A stretch of DNA of 58,598 nucleotides from Sulfidibacterium sp964549335. GTDB taxonomy: Bacteria; Bacteroidota; Bacteroidia; Bacteroidales; F082. Positions 25,464 to 34,439 of the stretch are shown piece by piece. The stretch's first letter is position 1. Each line of letters begins with the position of its first letter. Made by a program: the position numbers and the translations under genes. A model generated the notes under the pieces. The model saw only the letters and a list, made by a program, of their open reading frames with translations, did no database searches and was not told where the DNA came from. Where the stretch lies: the NCBI GenBank assembly GCA_964549335.1, contig CAZJUQ010000004.1, positions 1 through 58,598 on the forward strand, in the 5' to 3' direction.

Positions 25464-26957
25464 ATGTTGGAATCGTTAAAAGAGAAAACGGGAGCGAGTA
25501 AATTGCAACACCCTTTGGTGATTGCCGTAATTTTTTTGGCCACAATAGTTTTGGGTTATATTATTGCCAAGGGAGGGGTTAAGGTTTCAATGGCTATTCT
25601 TTTGTTGGTGCCGGTTTTGGTATATCTCAACAGGTTGTTCAATCATCCCACCCTCGGTGTTTATACCACCATAGTTATGGCTTTTATTGCCATCGGACTA
25701 ACGCGGTATATTCGTAACGTTCCATTCGGGCTTAGTATCGACGGGCTGTTGGTACTTACGATAATAGCGATATTTTTCAGAAATTTTTACGATAAGATTG
25801 ATTTTAAACAACTCAATCGCGATTTGGTATATTTGATGCTTATTTGGTTTGCCTATTCCGTTATGGAACTTTTTAATCCGTTGGCTTTAAGCCGTACGGC
25901 ATGGTTTTATGCCATGCGTGGTATTTCATTATATCCCTTACTGGTTATCCCGATAGCATTTCTTATTTTTATGAGGTTGCGCCATCTTTATGCCTTTTTA
26001 ATGATATGGGCGGTATTTTCGCTTTTGGCAACATTAAAGGGGTTGCAGCAGCAGTATATAGGTCTTGATCCTGCCGAGCAATACTGGCTCGATACGGTAG
26101 GGCGTATTACCCACGTTATCAACGGAAAACTCAGGATTTTCTCCTTTTTCAGCGATGCCGGACAGTTTGGTGCCGCCCAGGGAGCCGCCGGAATTGTTTT
26201 TCTCGGTGTTGCTCCTGCCATAAGGGGCAGGTTCAATAAGATATTTTTCTATTTTGTGGGAATAATGTCGCTGTGGGGTATGATGATTTCGGGTACCCGC
26301 GGCGCCATGATAGTTCCCCTGCTTGGCGGTGCTACCTTTGTTATTTTGTCCAAACGTATCAAAATCATCGTTTACGGTGGTTTGCTTATGGCTTTTGTTT
26401 ATGTGTTTTTTGCCTATACATACATCGGCGAGAGTAACTATACCATTGCGAGGATGCGTACGGCGTTCCGTCCCGAAAACGATGCCTCTTATCAGGTGCG
26501 TCTGCAAAACAGGGCGATACTCAGGGAGTATCTTGCCGATAAACCGTTCGGAGGTGGTATAGGTTCGGCGGGAAACTGGGGGCAGCGTTTTACTCCGCAG
26601 GGGTTTCTTGCTAACGTGGCCACCGATAGTTGGTATGTGCAAATTTGGGCTGAACAAGGAAGGGTAGGACTTATTCTGCACGTCTTTATATTGATGTATA
26701 TTATGTTTAAAGGGTTCTATCTGATAATGGCCAGGGTTAAAAGTAAAGAGTTGAGCGGAATACTGGGAGCCTTGCTTGGAGGCTACGCCGGTATTTTCGG
26801 CGCAGCCTACGGTAACGGTGTGCTCGGACAGATGCCTACGGGTATTTTGCTATACCTCAGCTGGGCATTTATCTTCGCAAGTCAACAGCTCGACAGGGAG
26901 TATGTCGACCGTATTGCCCAAGGCGTTTCGCCCTGGACACTGAAACCGAGAGATTAA
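25464..26957 (+). CDS. O-antigen ligase/Wzy-type polymerase
   Basis: A 497-residue polytopic protein with about twelve membrane helices and a large periplasmic loop typical of Wzy and WaaL. The loop contains NRAILREYLADKPFGGGIGSAGNWG and FLANVATDSWYVQIWAEQG; the D-S-W-Y-V..wAe.G region is characteristic of the O-antigen_lig/Wzy_C family. Polymerases of this type join repeat units at the periplasmic face. Its position next to the flippase favours a polymerase over a lipid A ligase, but sequence alone does not separate them. The start at 25464 lies 45 bases after wzx. Confidence 0.83.
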   Translation: MLESLKEKTGASKLQHPLVIAVIFLATIVLGYIIAKGGVKVSMAILLLVPVLVYLNRLFNHPTLGVYTTIVMAFIAIGLTRYIRNVPFGLSIDGLLVLTIIAIFFRNFYDKIDFKQLNRDLVYLMLIWFAYSVMELFNPLALSRTAWFYAMRGISLYPLLVIPIAFLIFMRLRHLYAFLMIWAVFSLLATLKGLQQQYIGLDPAEQYWLDTVGRITHVINGKLRIFSFFSDAGQFGAAQGAAGIVFLGVAPAIRGRFNKIFFYFVGIMSLWGMMISGTRGAMIVPLLGGATFVILSKRIKIIVYGGLLMAFVYVFFAYTYIGESNYTIARMRTAFRPENDASYQVRLQNRAILREYLADKPFGGGIGSAGNWGQRFTPQGFLANVATDSWYVQIWAEQGRVGLILHVFILMYIMFKGFYLIMARVKSKELSGILGALLGGYAGIFGAAYGNGVLGQMPTGILLYLSWAFIFASQQLDREYVDRIAQGVSPWTLKPRD

Positions 26958-26969
26958 AATTATTGAATT

Positions 26970-27896
26970 ATGGATAATTCGAAACCGCTTGTTTCGGTAG
27001 TTACGGTAAATTATAATCAATCTGCCGTCACTTGTGAATTTCTGGAGTCGTTTGAAAAAATAACATATCCCAATACCGAAATTTTTGTTGTTGACAATGC
27101 TTCGCCCAACGATAATCCCGATATCATTAAAGAAAAATTCCCTTATGTAAATCTTATCAAAACCGAAAAAAATCTCGGTTTTGCAGGAGGGAATAATGTG
27201 GCAATACCCTTTTGCAAAGGGAAATATGTTCTCTTTATAAACAATGATACCGAAGTGGAAAAGGGTTTCCTCGAACCTCTTGTCGAGGTTTTGGAAAACG
27301 ACCCGGAAATTGGTATGGTTAGCCCTAAAATCCATTATTTTCATACTCCCAACACAATACAATTTGCAGGTTTTACTCCCATTCACCCCATTACAATCAG
27401 AAATTTTGCAATAGGATTCGGCGAAAAAGACAACGGCCAGTACGATGTGACCTGCGAAACCGGTTCTATTTTCGGAGCCGCCATGCTTGTGCCAATGCGT
27501 GTCATAGAAGAGGTGGGAATGATGACGGAGGTTTTTTTCCTTTATTACGAAGAACACGATTGGGCGGAACATATTAAAAAGGCTGGTTATAAAATTTATT
27601 ACCAGGGAAAATCATTGGTCTATCACAAAGAGTCCATTTCCACGGTGAAAGACAGCCCTTTTCAAATATTTTATCTGCACAGGGGAAGAATACTTTATGC
27701 CAGAAGAAATAATAAAGGAATTACAAAATTTTTGAGCCTTGCATATCTTTATCTAATATCAGCACCTAAAATAAGTTTGGAATTTTTATTGAAAAAGCGT
27801 CCCGACCTTATGTTTGCCTATTGGAGAGCCATTTTTTGGAACTGGACACACCATAAAGGTATTTACGGATTGAGTCGATTAAACAAAAATAATTAG
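26970..27896 (+). CDS. GT2 glycosyltransferase, copy A1
   Basis: A 308-residue cytosolic GT-A enzyme of family 2, rhamnosyltransferase-like group. Motifs: VTVNYNQSAVTC at the nucleotide-binding start, EIFVVDNASPNDNP, GFAGGNN, NNDTEV (metal-binding region), and FLYYEEHDWAEHIKKAGY with the likely catalytic acids. It would add one sugar to the lipid-linked repeat unit. It is 12 bases after the polymerase gene and 3 bases before the next GT2 gene. Its closest relative in the window is the gene at 29136, with shared motifs throughout, so this is one half of a tandem duplication of a two-gene unit. Sugar specificity is unknown. Confidence 0.9.
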   Translation: MDNSKPLVSVVTVNYNQSAVTCEFLESFEKITYPNTEIFVVDNASPNDNPDIIKEKFPYVNLIKTEKNLGFAGGNNVAIPFCKGKYVLFINNDTEVEKGFLEPLVEVLENDPEIGMVSPKIHYFHTPNTIQFAGFTPIHPITIRNFAIGFGEKDNGQYDVTCETGSIFGAAMLVPMRVIEEVGMMTEVFFLYYEEHDWAEHIKKAGYKIYYQGKSLVYHKESISTVKDSPFQIFYLHRGRILYARRNNKGITKFLSLAYLYLISAPKISLEFLLKKRPDLMFAYWRAIFWNWTHHKGIYGLSRLNKNN

Positions 27897-27899
27897 CCT

Positions 27900-29123
27900 A
27901 TGGAAAGTGTTAAAATTATACTTATTGCCGTTCAATATATTGTATATGTGTATTTTGCCATGGCTACCGCTTATATTTTCATATATGCTTTTGCAGGTCT
28001 GTTTTACAAACAAAAAAGGGCGAAAGAGGTAAAGAAATTGCGGAAATTTGCCGTCTTGATACCAGGTTACAAAGAAGATGCGGTCATTGTTAATGTTGCA
28101 AAGGAGGCTGTAAAACAAGATTATCCTGAGGATAAATACGAAGTTATAATTATTGCCGATTCGTTTAAAAAAGAGACTTTGGAGGCATTGAGAAAATTAC
28201 CGGTACGTGTTGTGGAAGTGGTGTTCGAAGTAAGTAAAAAATCCAAAGCGTTGAATAAATGCATGGAGGTGATTGGCGACGATTACGACGTGGCTTTTGT
28301 GCTTGATGCCGACAATATCATGAAACCCGATGTGCTCGGGAAAATAAACGAAGCTTTTGAAAGAGGATTTACTGCCGTACAAGGTCACCGTACCGCAAAA
28401 AATCTGAATGCCAATTTTGCCGTACTCGATGCCATGAGCGAAGAGATAAACAACCATATATTCAGAAAAGGTCACAGGGTTTTGGGTATCTCGTCGGCAC
28501 TTATAGGCTCGGGAATGGGTCTCGACTATCACCTGTTTAAGACCACCATGGCCACTGTCGATTCGGTAGGCGAGGATAAAGAGGTGGAGCTGAAAATCAT
28601 ACGTCAGGGTCATACCATAGAGTATGTTCACGATGCTTTGATTTTTGATGAAAAAACCCAGAAATCGGATGTGTTTGTAAACCAACGCCGCCGTTGGATA
28701 GCGGCTCAGCTCGATTATTTCAGAACACATTTTGTCGACGGTGTGGTTCAGCTTGTTACTAAAGGTAATTTCGACTATTTCGACAAGGTCTTGCAAATGG
28801 TACAGCCACCGAGGATTTTGCTCACCGGTATATTGTTTTTAATTTCGTTTGCGGAATGGATAATATTCTATTTCGGCAATGATGATTTAACAGGCTGGTT
28901 TCATCCGGGTTTTTACTCCTGGTTAACGCTTTTTGCCGGTACTGTTCTGGCATTGCTTTTCTCCATACCGCGAAAATTCTATAATAAAAATACCTTTAAC
29001 GCACTTTTATCGCTTCCGCACGGATTTGTGCTTATGCTTATCAGCCTTTTTAAAGTAAAAGGTGCCACGAAAAAATTTATCCATACCGAACACTCTCATG
29101 TTGACGATATTAAACATAACTAA
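27900..29123 (+). CDS. Membrane GT2 glycosyltransferase with QRRRW motif, copy B1
   Basis: A 407-residue GT2 enzyme with an N-terminal membrane helix (about 8-30), a GT-A domain and about three C-terminal helices. It shows VLIPGYKEDAVI, the DAD metal-binding motif (FVLDADNIMKPD), and NQRRRWIAAQLDY, the Q(Q/R)xRW motif of processive enzymes such as cellulose and hyaluronan synthases. A processive-type transferase within a Wzx/Wzy locus is unusual; it may instead add single sugars as some relatives do. It follows copy A1 by 3 bases. The gene at 30062 is its paralogue. Confidence 0.88.
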   Translation: MESVKIILIAVQYIVYVYFAMATAYIFIYAFAGLFYKQKRAKEVKKLRKFAVLIPGYKEDAVIVNVAKEAVKQDYPEDKYEVIIIADSFKKETLEALRKLPVRVVEVVFEVSKKSKALNKCMEVIGDDYDVAFVLDADNIMKPDVLGKINEAFERGFTAVQGHRTAKNLNANFAVLDAMSEEINNHIFRKGHRVLGISSALIGSGMGLDYHLFKTTMATVDSVGEDKEVELKIIRQGHTIEYVHDALIFDEKTQKSDVFVNQRRRWIAAQLDYFRTHFVDGVVQLVTKGNFDYFDKVLQMVQPPRILLTGILFLISFAEWIIFYFGNDDLTGWFHPGFYSWLTLFAGTVLALLFSIPRKFYNKNTFNALLSLPHGFVLMLISLFKVKGATKKFIHTEHSHVDDIKHN

Positions 29124-29135
29124 AATCTTGTTTAC

Positions 29136-30065
29136 ATGGTTGCAAAGCACAGACATTACCCCTTGGTATCCATTATCACGGTCAATTATAATCAGGCCGA
29201 AGTTACTTGTGCTTTGATTGAGTCGCTTAATAAAATTACATACCCGAACTTCGAAATAATTGTTGTTGATAATCATTCCACCGAAGATGACCCTTCGATA
29301 ATAAAAAAACGTTATCCTTCGGTGGTCTTTATCCAAAATCCTATTAATTACGGCTTTGCCGCCGGAAATAATTACGGGCTGATGCGTGCAAGAGGCGAAT
29401 ATGTCCTTTTACTGAACAACGATATAGAAGTGCCGCCCGGTTTTATGGAACCTCTCGTTGAAAAACTTGAAAAAAACCCGGGAATCGGAGCCGTAAGCCC
29501 GAAAATAAAATTTTACTATCAACCCGATACAATACAATATGCCGGATATACACCCATAAACAATATAACCATGCGGAATTTTGCAATAGGCTATTGGGAA
29601 AAGGACAAGGGACAATACGACAACGACAAGGAAACGGCGTATGCCCACGGTGCCGCTATGATGGTCCCCATGCGTGTGGTTAAAGAGATAGGTCTGATGT
29701 CATACATCTTTTTTCTCTATTACGAGGAAGCCGATTGGTGTGCAAGAATTAAAAAAGCGGGATACAAAATTTATTATGTGGGCAAAAGTTATGTGCTTCA
29801 TAAAGAGTCGGTATCGACAGGAAAGATGAGCCCCTTGAAAATTTATTATCAAAACAGGAACAGAATTGTATTTATGAGACGTAATATCGAAGGAAAAGAG
29901 TTTTATCTTGGAATTTTATACCAGCTTTTCGTTGCAATACCGAAAAATGCCTTGAAATTCCTGTTGAAAGGAAAAATTATTTACTTCCTGGCATATTACC
30001 GTGCCATAGGGTGGCATATTACACACCTGTTTTCAAAAGAGATTTACGAAAATCCTATGCTATGA
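29136..30065 (+). CDS. GT2 glycosyltransferase, copy A2
   Basis: A 309-residue GT2 enzyme closely related to the protein at 26970 along its whole length: ITVNYNQAEVTC, EIIVVDNHSTEDDP, GFAAGNN, NNDIEV and FLYYEEADWCARIKKAGY match motif for motif. It lies 12 bases after copy B1 and its TGA overlaps the ATG of copy B2 by four bases (ATGA). It probably adds another sugar, since diverged duplicates in one locus usually act on successive linkages; that is inference. No motif is missing. Confidence 0.9.
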   Translation: MVAKHRHYPLVSIITVNYNQAEVTCALIESLNKITYPNFEIIVVDNHSTEDDPSIIKKRYPSVVFIQNPINYGFAAGNNYGLMRARGEYVLLLNNDIEVPPGFMEPLVEKLEKNPGIGAVSPKIKFYYQPDTIQYAGYTPINNITMRNFAIGYWEKDKGQYDNDKETAYAHGAAMMVPMRVVKEIGLMSYIFFLYYEEADWCARIKKAGYKIYYVGKSYVLHKESVSTGKMSPLKIYYQNRNRIVFMRRNIEGKEFYLGILYQLFVAIPKNALKFLLKGKIIYFLAYYRAIGWHITHLFSKEIYENPML

Positions 30066-31276
30066 TTTTTAATACGTTGTTAAATATACTTTTGTGGGTA
30101 TTATACTATTATTTGACCGCCTCCACGGTTTACCTGTTCATACTTGCCGTTGCAGGGCTGTTTCCTTTGAAGAAAAACCTTGCTCCCGTCAAAACCAAAA
30201 GGAAAATAGCCGTTTTAATACCCGGGTATCGCGAAGATGAAGTTATTGTCGAGGTGGCAAAAGAGGCACTGAAACAGGACTACGGAACAGAAAATTATGA
30301 TGTGGTGATTATTGCCGACGGATTTAAGGACGAAACCCTCGAAAAACTGAAAAATCTTAACGTTATTGTTATTAAAGTCGATTTGGCGGTGAGTACCAAG
30401 TCGCGTGCCCTGAATGCGGCGTTGGCACATTTGGACGAAAAATATGACGTTGCCGTTGTACTTGATGCCGATAATATTATGGCGCCCGACTTTTTGTCGT
30501 TGATAAATGCCGATTTCGAAATAGGAAGAACTGCCGTTCAGGGACACCGTGTTGCTAAAAATACCGATACCTATTTTGCCATCCTTGATGCCGTCAGCGA
30601 AGAGATAAACAACCACCTGTTCAGAAAGGCACACCAGGTGTTGGGGCTATCCTCATCTTTGATAGGTTCCGCCATGGCTTTCGATTATATGTTTTTTAAA
30701 ACCATGATGAAAAAAGTTGAAGTGGTAGGCGGCTTCGATAAAGAGATAGAGGTGGTTATGTTGCAAAAGGGCATGAAAATAGACTACCTGCCCAATGCTT
30801 ACGTGTACGACGAAAAAGTTCCCAATGCAAAGGTCTTTACTAAACAACGAAGACGTTGGCTGTCGGCACAAGTGCACTATTTCGGTAAAAGCTTTTTGCC
30901 GGCACTTAAAGACCTCATTCTGAAAGGGAATATCGACTTTTTCAATAAGGCAATGCAGTATCTTTTGCCGCCGAGGATAATGCTTCTCGGAGCAATTTCA
31001 CTTTTTACGCTCTTGTCGCTCTTTTTTCCCCTTGAATTACACTTTACGGCTTGGTGCGTATCCTTTATCCTTATTATTTTGGTTTTCATACTGTCAATTC
31101 CAAAATATTTTTATAATTTTAGAACCTTATTGGCGATTTCACGTTTACCATACGGGTTTTTGCTTATGATTCTTTCGCTTTTGAAAATAGGTGGCAGCAA
31201 CAAAGAGTTCTTGCATACAAAACATACATATAATGCATTTCAAATAAAAAGGCATATAAAACGGGGAAGAGCATGA
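30062..31276 (+). CDS. Membrane GT2 glycosyltransferase with QRRRW motif, copy B2
   Basis: I choose ATG 30062, which overlaps the previous stop in the ATGA pattern; an upstream in-frame start at 30011 would extend 51 bases into the preceding gene. The 404-residue protein repeats the architecture of the 27900 protein: N-terminal helix, AVLIPGYREDEVI, VLDADNIMAPD, then TKQRRRWLSAQVHYF and about three C-terminal helices. Its presence completes the duplicated pair A2-B2. Processive or single-addition activity cannot be decided from sequence. It is followed by a 33-codon open frame and then the GT4 gene at 31415. Confidence 0.88.
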   Translation: MIFNTLLNILLWVLYYYLTASTVYLFILAVAGLFPLKKNLAPVKTKRKIAVLIPGYREDEVIVEVAKEALKQDYGTENYDVVIIADGFKDETLEKLKNLNVIVIKVDLAVSTKSRALNAALAHLDEKYDVAVVLDADNIMAPDFLSLINADFEIGRTAVQGHRVAKNTDTYFAILDAVSEEINNHLFRKAHQVLGLSSSLIGSAMAFDYMFFKTMMKKVEVVGGFDKEIEVVMLQKGMKIDYLPNAYVYDEKVPNAKVFTKQRRRWLSAQVHYFGKSFLPALKDLILKGNIDFFNKAMQYLLPPRIMLLGAISLFTLLSLFFPLELHFTAWCVSFILIILVFILSIPKYFYNFRTLLAISRLPYGFLLMILSLLKIGGSNKEFLHTKHTYNAFQIKRHIKRGRA

Positions 31277-31277
31277 G

Positions 31278-31379
31278 ATGAAACGGAAACGGATTTTGTT
31301 TTATGCCCGGTACGTATTATTTGATGACAAATGTCCATATGAACGTATAAGACCGGAGCAATATGCCAAAGGTATTTGA
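31278..31379 (+). CDS. Short open frame, 33 codons, possible remnant
   Basis: One base after the stop of the preceding glycosyltransferase an ATG opens a frame of 33 codons (MKRKRILFYARYVLFDDKCP, ending EQYAKGI) closed by TGA at 31377-31379. The beginning reads like the first strand of a glycosyltransferase (basic residues then ILFYARYV), so it may be what is left of a deleted gene. Alternatively it may be a small protein made by translational coupling or chance. It is too short to carry a domain. Nothing else occupies this 138-base gap. Confidence 0.3.
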   Translation: MKRKRILFYARYVLFDDKCPYERIRPEQYAKGI

Positions 31380-31414
31380 ACGCTTTTTTTTGATAAACAC
31401 AAAATATTAAACAG

Positions 31415-32572
31415 ATGAAAATAGGTATAGAAGGGCAACGCTTGTACAGAAAGAAAAAGCACGGAATGGATATGGTGGCTCTTGAACTTATAAACGAGCT
31501 TCAACAAATTGACCATGAAAACGAATATGTTATCTTTGTTAAACCCGACGAAGATAATAATGTTTTCAAAGAGGCACCTAACTTTAAGATTGTAGAGTTG
31601 AGCGGAGGGCCGTATCCGCTGTGGGAACAAAGGGCTTTGCCAAAAGCCGCCGAAAATGAGGGATGCCATATTTTGCACTGTACAAGCAATACCGCTCCCG
31701 TAAAAAAAGGGTTGCCGCTGATAGTTACCTTACACGATATTATCTATTTGGAGAGTATTAGCATCTTTAAAAAAGGTGGTACCTGGTATCAAAAAGCCGG
31801 TAATATGTACCGCCGCTGGGTAGTGCCTAAGGTTGTGAAAATTGCCGATAAAATAATTACCGTCTCAAATTTTGAAAAAAACAGAATAAACGATTTTTTC
31901 GGATTTCCGCATGATAACGACAAGTTGGTGGCAATATACAACGGTGTTAGCAACCATTTTAAACCCATTGACGACAAACAAGAGTTGACAAGGGTGAAAA
32001 AACAGTACAACTTGCCCGACAATTTCCTCTTTTTCCTCGGCAATACCGATCCCAAAAAGAATACAAAAGGTGTTTTGGAGGCATTTTCACGTTATTTGAA
32101 AAAATCGGGCGACGATCTTTACCTGGTAATGCTCGATTACGAACGGTCGGCTTTGGAAAAGTTGCTCGATGAAATAGGTGATAAAGATTTGATAAACAGG
32201 ATAGTGCTTACCGGATACGTGATAAATACCGACTTGCCAGCAATATATAATTTGTGCAAGGTGTTTTTATATCCCTCTTTGCGCGAAAGTTTCGGTATTC
32301 CCATGCTCGAAGCAATGCGTTGCGGCGTGCCGGTAATTACTTCGAACACCTCGTCGATGCCCGAGGTGTCGGGAGGTGCCGCTTTTATAATCGACCCTTA
32401 CAAACCCCAGGAAATTGCCAATGCCATTGACGAACTTTTGCACAACGAAAACATGCGAAAAGAGTTGATAGATAAAGGCTTGAAACAAGCCGCCAAGTTC
32501 TCGTGGCGCAATATGGCAAAAGAGGTACTGAAACTTTATCAAGAAGTTTACGAAAAACATTATAAATCTTAA
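31415..32572 (+). CDS. GT4 glycosyltransferase
   Basis: A 385-residue GT-B enzyme of family 4. The N-terminal half begins MKIGIEGQRLYRKKKHGMD and holds HCTSNTAPV and LVTLHDIIYLE. The C-terminal nucleotide-sugar half has FLFFLGNTDPKKNTKGVLEAF and the family signature ESFGIPMLEAMRCGVPVITS with the E-X7-E acids. It would transfer a sugar from a nucleotide donor with retention of configuration, at the cytoplasmic face of the membrane. It is followed by another GT-B gene after 13 bases. Donor and acceptor are unknown. Confidence 0.92.
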   Translation: MKIGIEGQRLYRKKKHGMDMVALELINELQQIDHENEYVIFVKPDEDNNVFKEAPNFKIVELSGGPYPLWEQRALPKAAENEGCHILHCTSNTAPVKKGLPLIVTLHDIIYLESISIFKKGGTWYQKAGNMYRRWVVPKVVKIADKIITVSNFEKNRINDFFGFPHDNDKLVAIYNGVSNHFKPIDDKQELTRVKKQYNLPDNFLFFLGNTDPKKNTKGVLEAFSRYLKKSGDDLYLVMLDYERSALEKLLDEIGDKDLINRIVLTGYVINTDLPAIYNLCKVFLYPSLRESFGIPMLEAMRCGVPVITSNTSSMPEVSGGAAFIIDPYKPQEIANAIDELLHNENMRKELIDKGLKQAAKFSWRNMAKEVLKLYQEVYEKHYKS

Positions 32573-32585
32573 AAATTCCTCAGCT

Positions 32586-33800
32586 ATGATAAAGAACAGA
32601 GATATTGTAATGGTTGGACTTGCCGCCCTCGACAGCCGGATAGGAAGCAACGTTATTAATCTTGCTGCCGAATTTTCGAAACATAACCGCGTACTGTATG
32701 TTAACTATCCTTTGGACAGATTGACCATATTCAGGGAAAGAAAAGACCCTCTTATCCAAAAACGTTTGCGGATGCTTAAAGGAAAAGAACCCAATCTGGT
32801 TAAGGTAAACGATAATATGTGGAGTTTTTTCCCGAAAACGGTTTTGGAATCCATAAACCAATTGCCCGTTAACTGGTTGTTTGATATTCTCAACAAGATA
32901 AATAATAAACGTTTTGCCAAAGAGGTGAATAAAGCCGTTAAAGAGCTCGGATTTAAGGATATTATAATTTTTAACGATACCGATATGTTCCGGAGCTTTT
33001 ATCTTAAAGAGTTAATCGGCGCCAAAACACACGTTTACTATACCCGCGACAACATGATTGCCGTTGATTACTGGAAAACCCAAGGTATTCGCATTGAAGC
33101 GGCATTGATGAAAAAGGTTGATTTGGTGGTGGCAAATTCCACCTACTTGGCCGAACTTGCCCGGCGCTTTAATCCGAACTCTTTTTATGTGGGACAAGGT
33201 TGTGATGTTACCCTGTTCGACAAAAAATTGATAAAAGAGGTGCCTGCCGACATTAAGGATATTAAAAAACCGGTAATAGGTTACATTGGTGTACTTTATA
33301 CCTTACGCCTCGATATAGAGGTGCTTTTGCATATTGCACGCGAGCGCCCCGATTGGTCGCTGGTTTTGGTGGGGCCCGAAGACGATGCCTTTAAAGCAAG
33401 CGAATTGCACAAGCAAGATAATGTATTCTTCCTCGGCAGCAAAAAAATGGAAGAGCTCCCCGCATATCTGTATGCTTTCGATGTGGCACTTAACCCCCAA
33501 AAACTCAATGAGGTTACCATAGGAAACTATCCGCGTAAAATCGACGAATACCTCGCAATGGGAAAACCTACGGTAGCTACCAAAACAAAGGCTATGGAGG
33601 TATTTAAAGATTATGTTTATCTTGCCGAAAACAAACATGAGTACGTTACTTTGATAGAAAAAGCATTGAAAGAAAATACTCCCGAAAAAGAGTTGGAACG
33701 CGAAAAACTTGCACGGAGCCATACTTGGGAAGCAAATGCAATGGCTATTTACGAAAAGATAGAACTTATCGAAAAACAAAAAGAAAATGGGAATAGTTGA
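32586..33800 (+). CDS. GT-B glycosyltransferase (GT4-like)
   Basis: A 404-residue GT-B protein. The N-terminal half begins RDIVMVGLAALDSRIGSNV, like enzymes named as teichuronic acid or mannosyl transferases of the GT4-like group, and holds YYTRDNMIAVDYWK. The C-terminal half shows IGYIGVLYTLRLDIEVLLHI, WSLVLVGPEDD, and LNPQKLNEVTIGNYPRKIDEYLAMGKPTVAT. The gene overlaps the following acyltransferase by 14 bases, so the two are translationally coupled. It should add another sugar to the growing repeat unit; sugar identity is unknown. Confidence 0.85.
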   Translation: MIKNRDIVMVGLAALDSRIGSNVINLAAEFSKHNRVLYVNYPLDRLTIFRERKDPLIQKRLRMLKGKEPNLVKVNDNMWSFFPKTVLESINQLPVNWLFDILNKINNKRFAKEVNKAVKELGFKDIIIFNDTDMFRSFYLKELIGAKTHVYYTRDNMIAVDYWKTQGIRIEAALMKKVDLVVANSTYLAELARRFNPNSFYVGQGCDVTLFDKKLIKEVPADIKDIKKPVIGYIGVLYTLRLDIEVLLHIARERPDWSLVLVGPEDDAFKASELHKQDNVFFLGSKKMEELPAYLYAFDVALNPQKLNEVTIGNYPRKIDEYLAMGKPTVATKTKAMEVFKDYVYLAENKHEYVTLIEKALKENTPEKELEREKLARSHTWEANAMAIYEKIELIEKQKENGNS

Positions 33801-34410
33801 TAAAATAAAATCGAACCCGAAATTGAAACGGTTGGCACTTTGGAGTTTGATGCCACGAAATCAAGCCCGCCCCCGTTTGTGGGTAAAACTTTTTGTAAAC
33901 CCGCTGAAACATAAAAAAGGAAAACACTCGTTGATAAGACGAAGGACACGTATGGATGTGATGCCTTTTAATAATTTCGTCTTGGGCAACGACTCCACCA
34001 TCGAAGATTTTGCAACGGTAAACAACGGTGTTGGTGACGTTATAATCGGAAACCGTACAAGGATAGGCATAGGAAATGTCCTTATCGGTCCGGTAACCAT
34101 CGGCGACGATGTTATGTTTGCTCAAAACGTGGTGCTTTCGGGCTTAAATCACGGTTACGAAGATATTAACACCCCGCCGAGTCTTCAACCCGTCGAAACA
34201 AAAACCATTGTTATTGAAGACGGAGTATGGATAGGTGCCAATGCCGTGGTAACAGCCGGTGTTACAGTGGGCAAACATTCCATAGTTGCCGCAGGGTGTG
34301 TGGTGGTGAAAGATGTACCTCCTTATTCCATAGTGGGAGGAAATCCCGGAAGACTCCTTAAACAGTATAATCCCGATACCAAAAAATGGGAAAGAGTGAA
34401 AAAAGATTAA
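33787..34410 (+). CDS. Left-handed beta-helix (hexapeptide) acyltransferase
   Basis: A 207-residue protein with repeated hexapeptide motifs ([LIV]-G-X4): VIIGNRTRIGIGNVLIGPVT, IGDDVMFAQNV, IEDGVWIGANAVVTAGVTVG, IVAAGCVVVKDVPPYSIVGG and NPGRLLK. These form the left-handed beta-helix of maltose/galactoside-type O-acetyltransferases. The probable catalytic histidine is in LSGLNHGYED. It would acetylate a hydroxyl of a sugar, using acetyl-CoA. It overlaps the upstream glycosyltransferase gene by 14 bases and precedes the FkbM methyltransferase by 29, indicating decoration of the repeat unit. Confidence 0.88.
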   Translation: MGIVDKIKSNPKLKRLALWSLMPRNQARPRLWVKLFVNPLKHKKGKHSLIRRRTRMDVMPFNNFVLGNDSTIEDFATVNNGVGDVIIGNRTRIGIGNVLIGPVTIGDDVMFAQNVVLSGLNHGYEDINTPPSLQPVETKTIVIEDGVWIGANAVVTAGVTVGKHSIVAAGCVVVKDVPPYSIVGGNPGRLLKQYNPDTKKWERVKKD

Positions 34411-34439
34411 TGATAATTGATAGCCGATAAATATTCAGA

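Larger units (their letters stand above)
26970..31276 (+). repeat. Tandem duplication of a two-gene glycosyltransferase unit
   Basis: The order GT2-A, GT2-B (26970-29123) is repeated at 29136-31276 with the same lengths (308/407 and 309/404 residues) and with shared motifs in each pair. The A copies share PYVNLIKT/PSVVFIQN-type alternations at matching positions and the B copies share DADNIM.PD and QRRRW. The simplest explanation is an old in-locus duplication followed by divergence. Confidence 0.8.
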
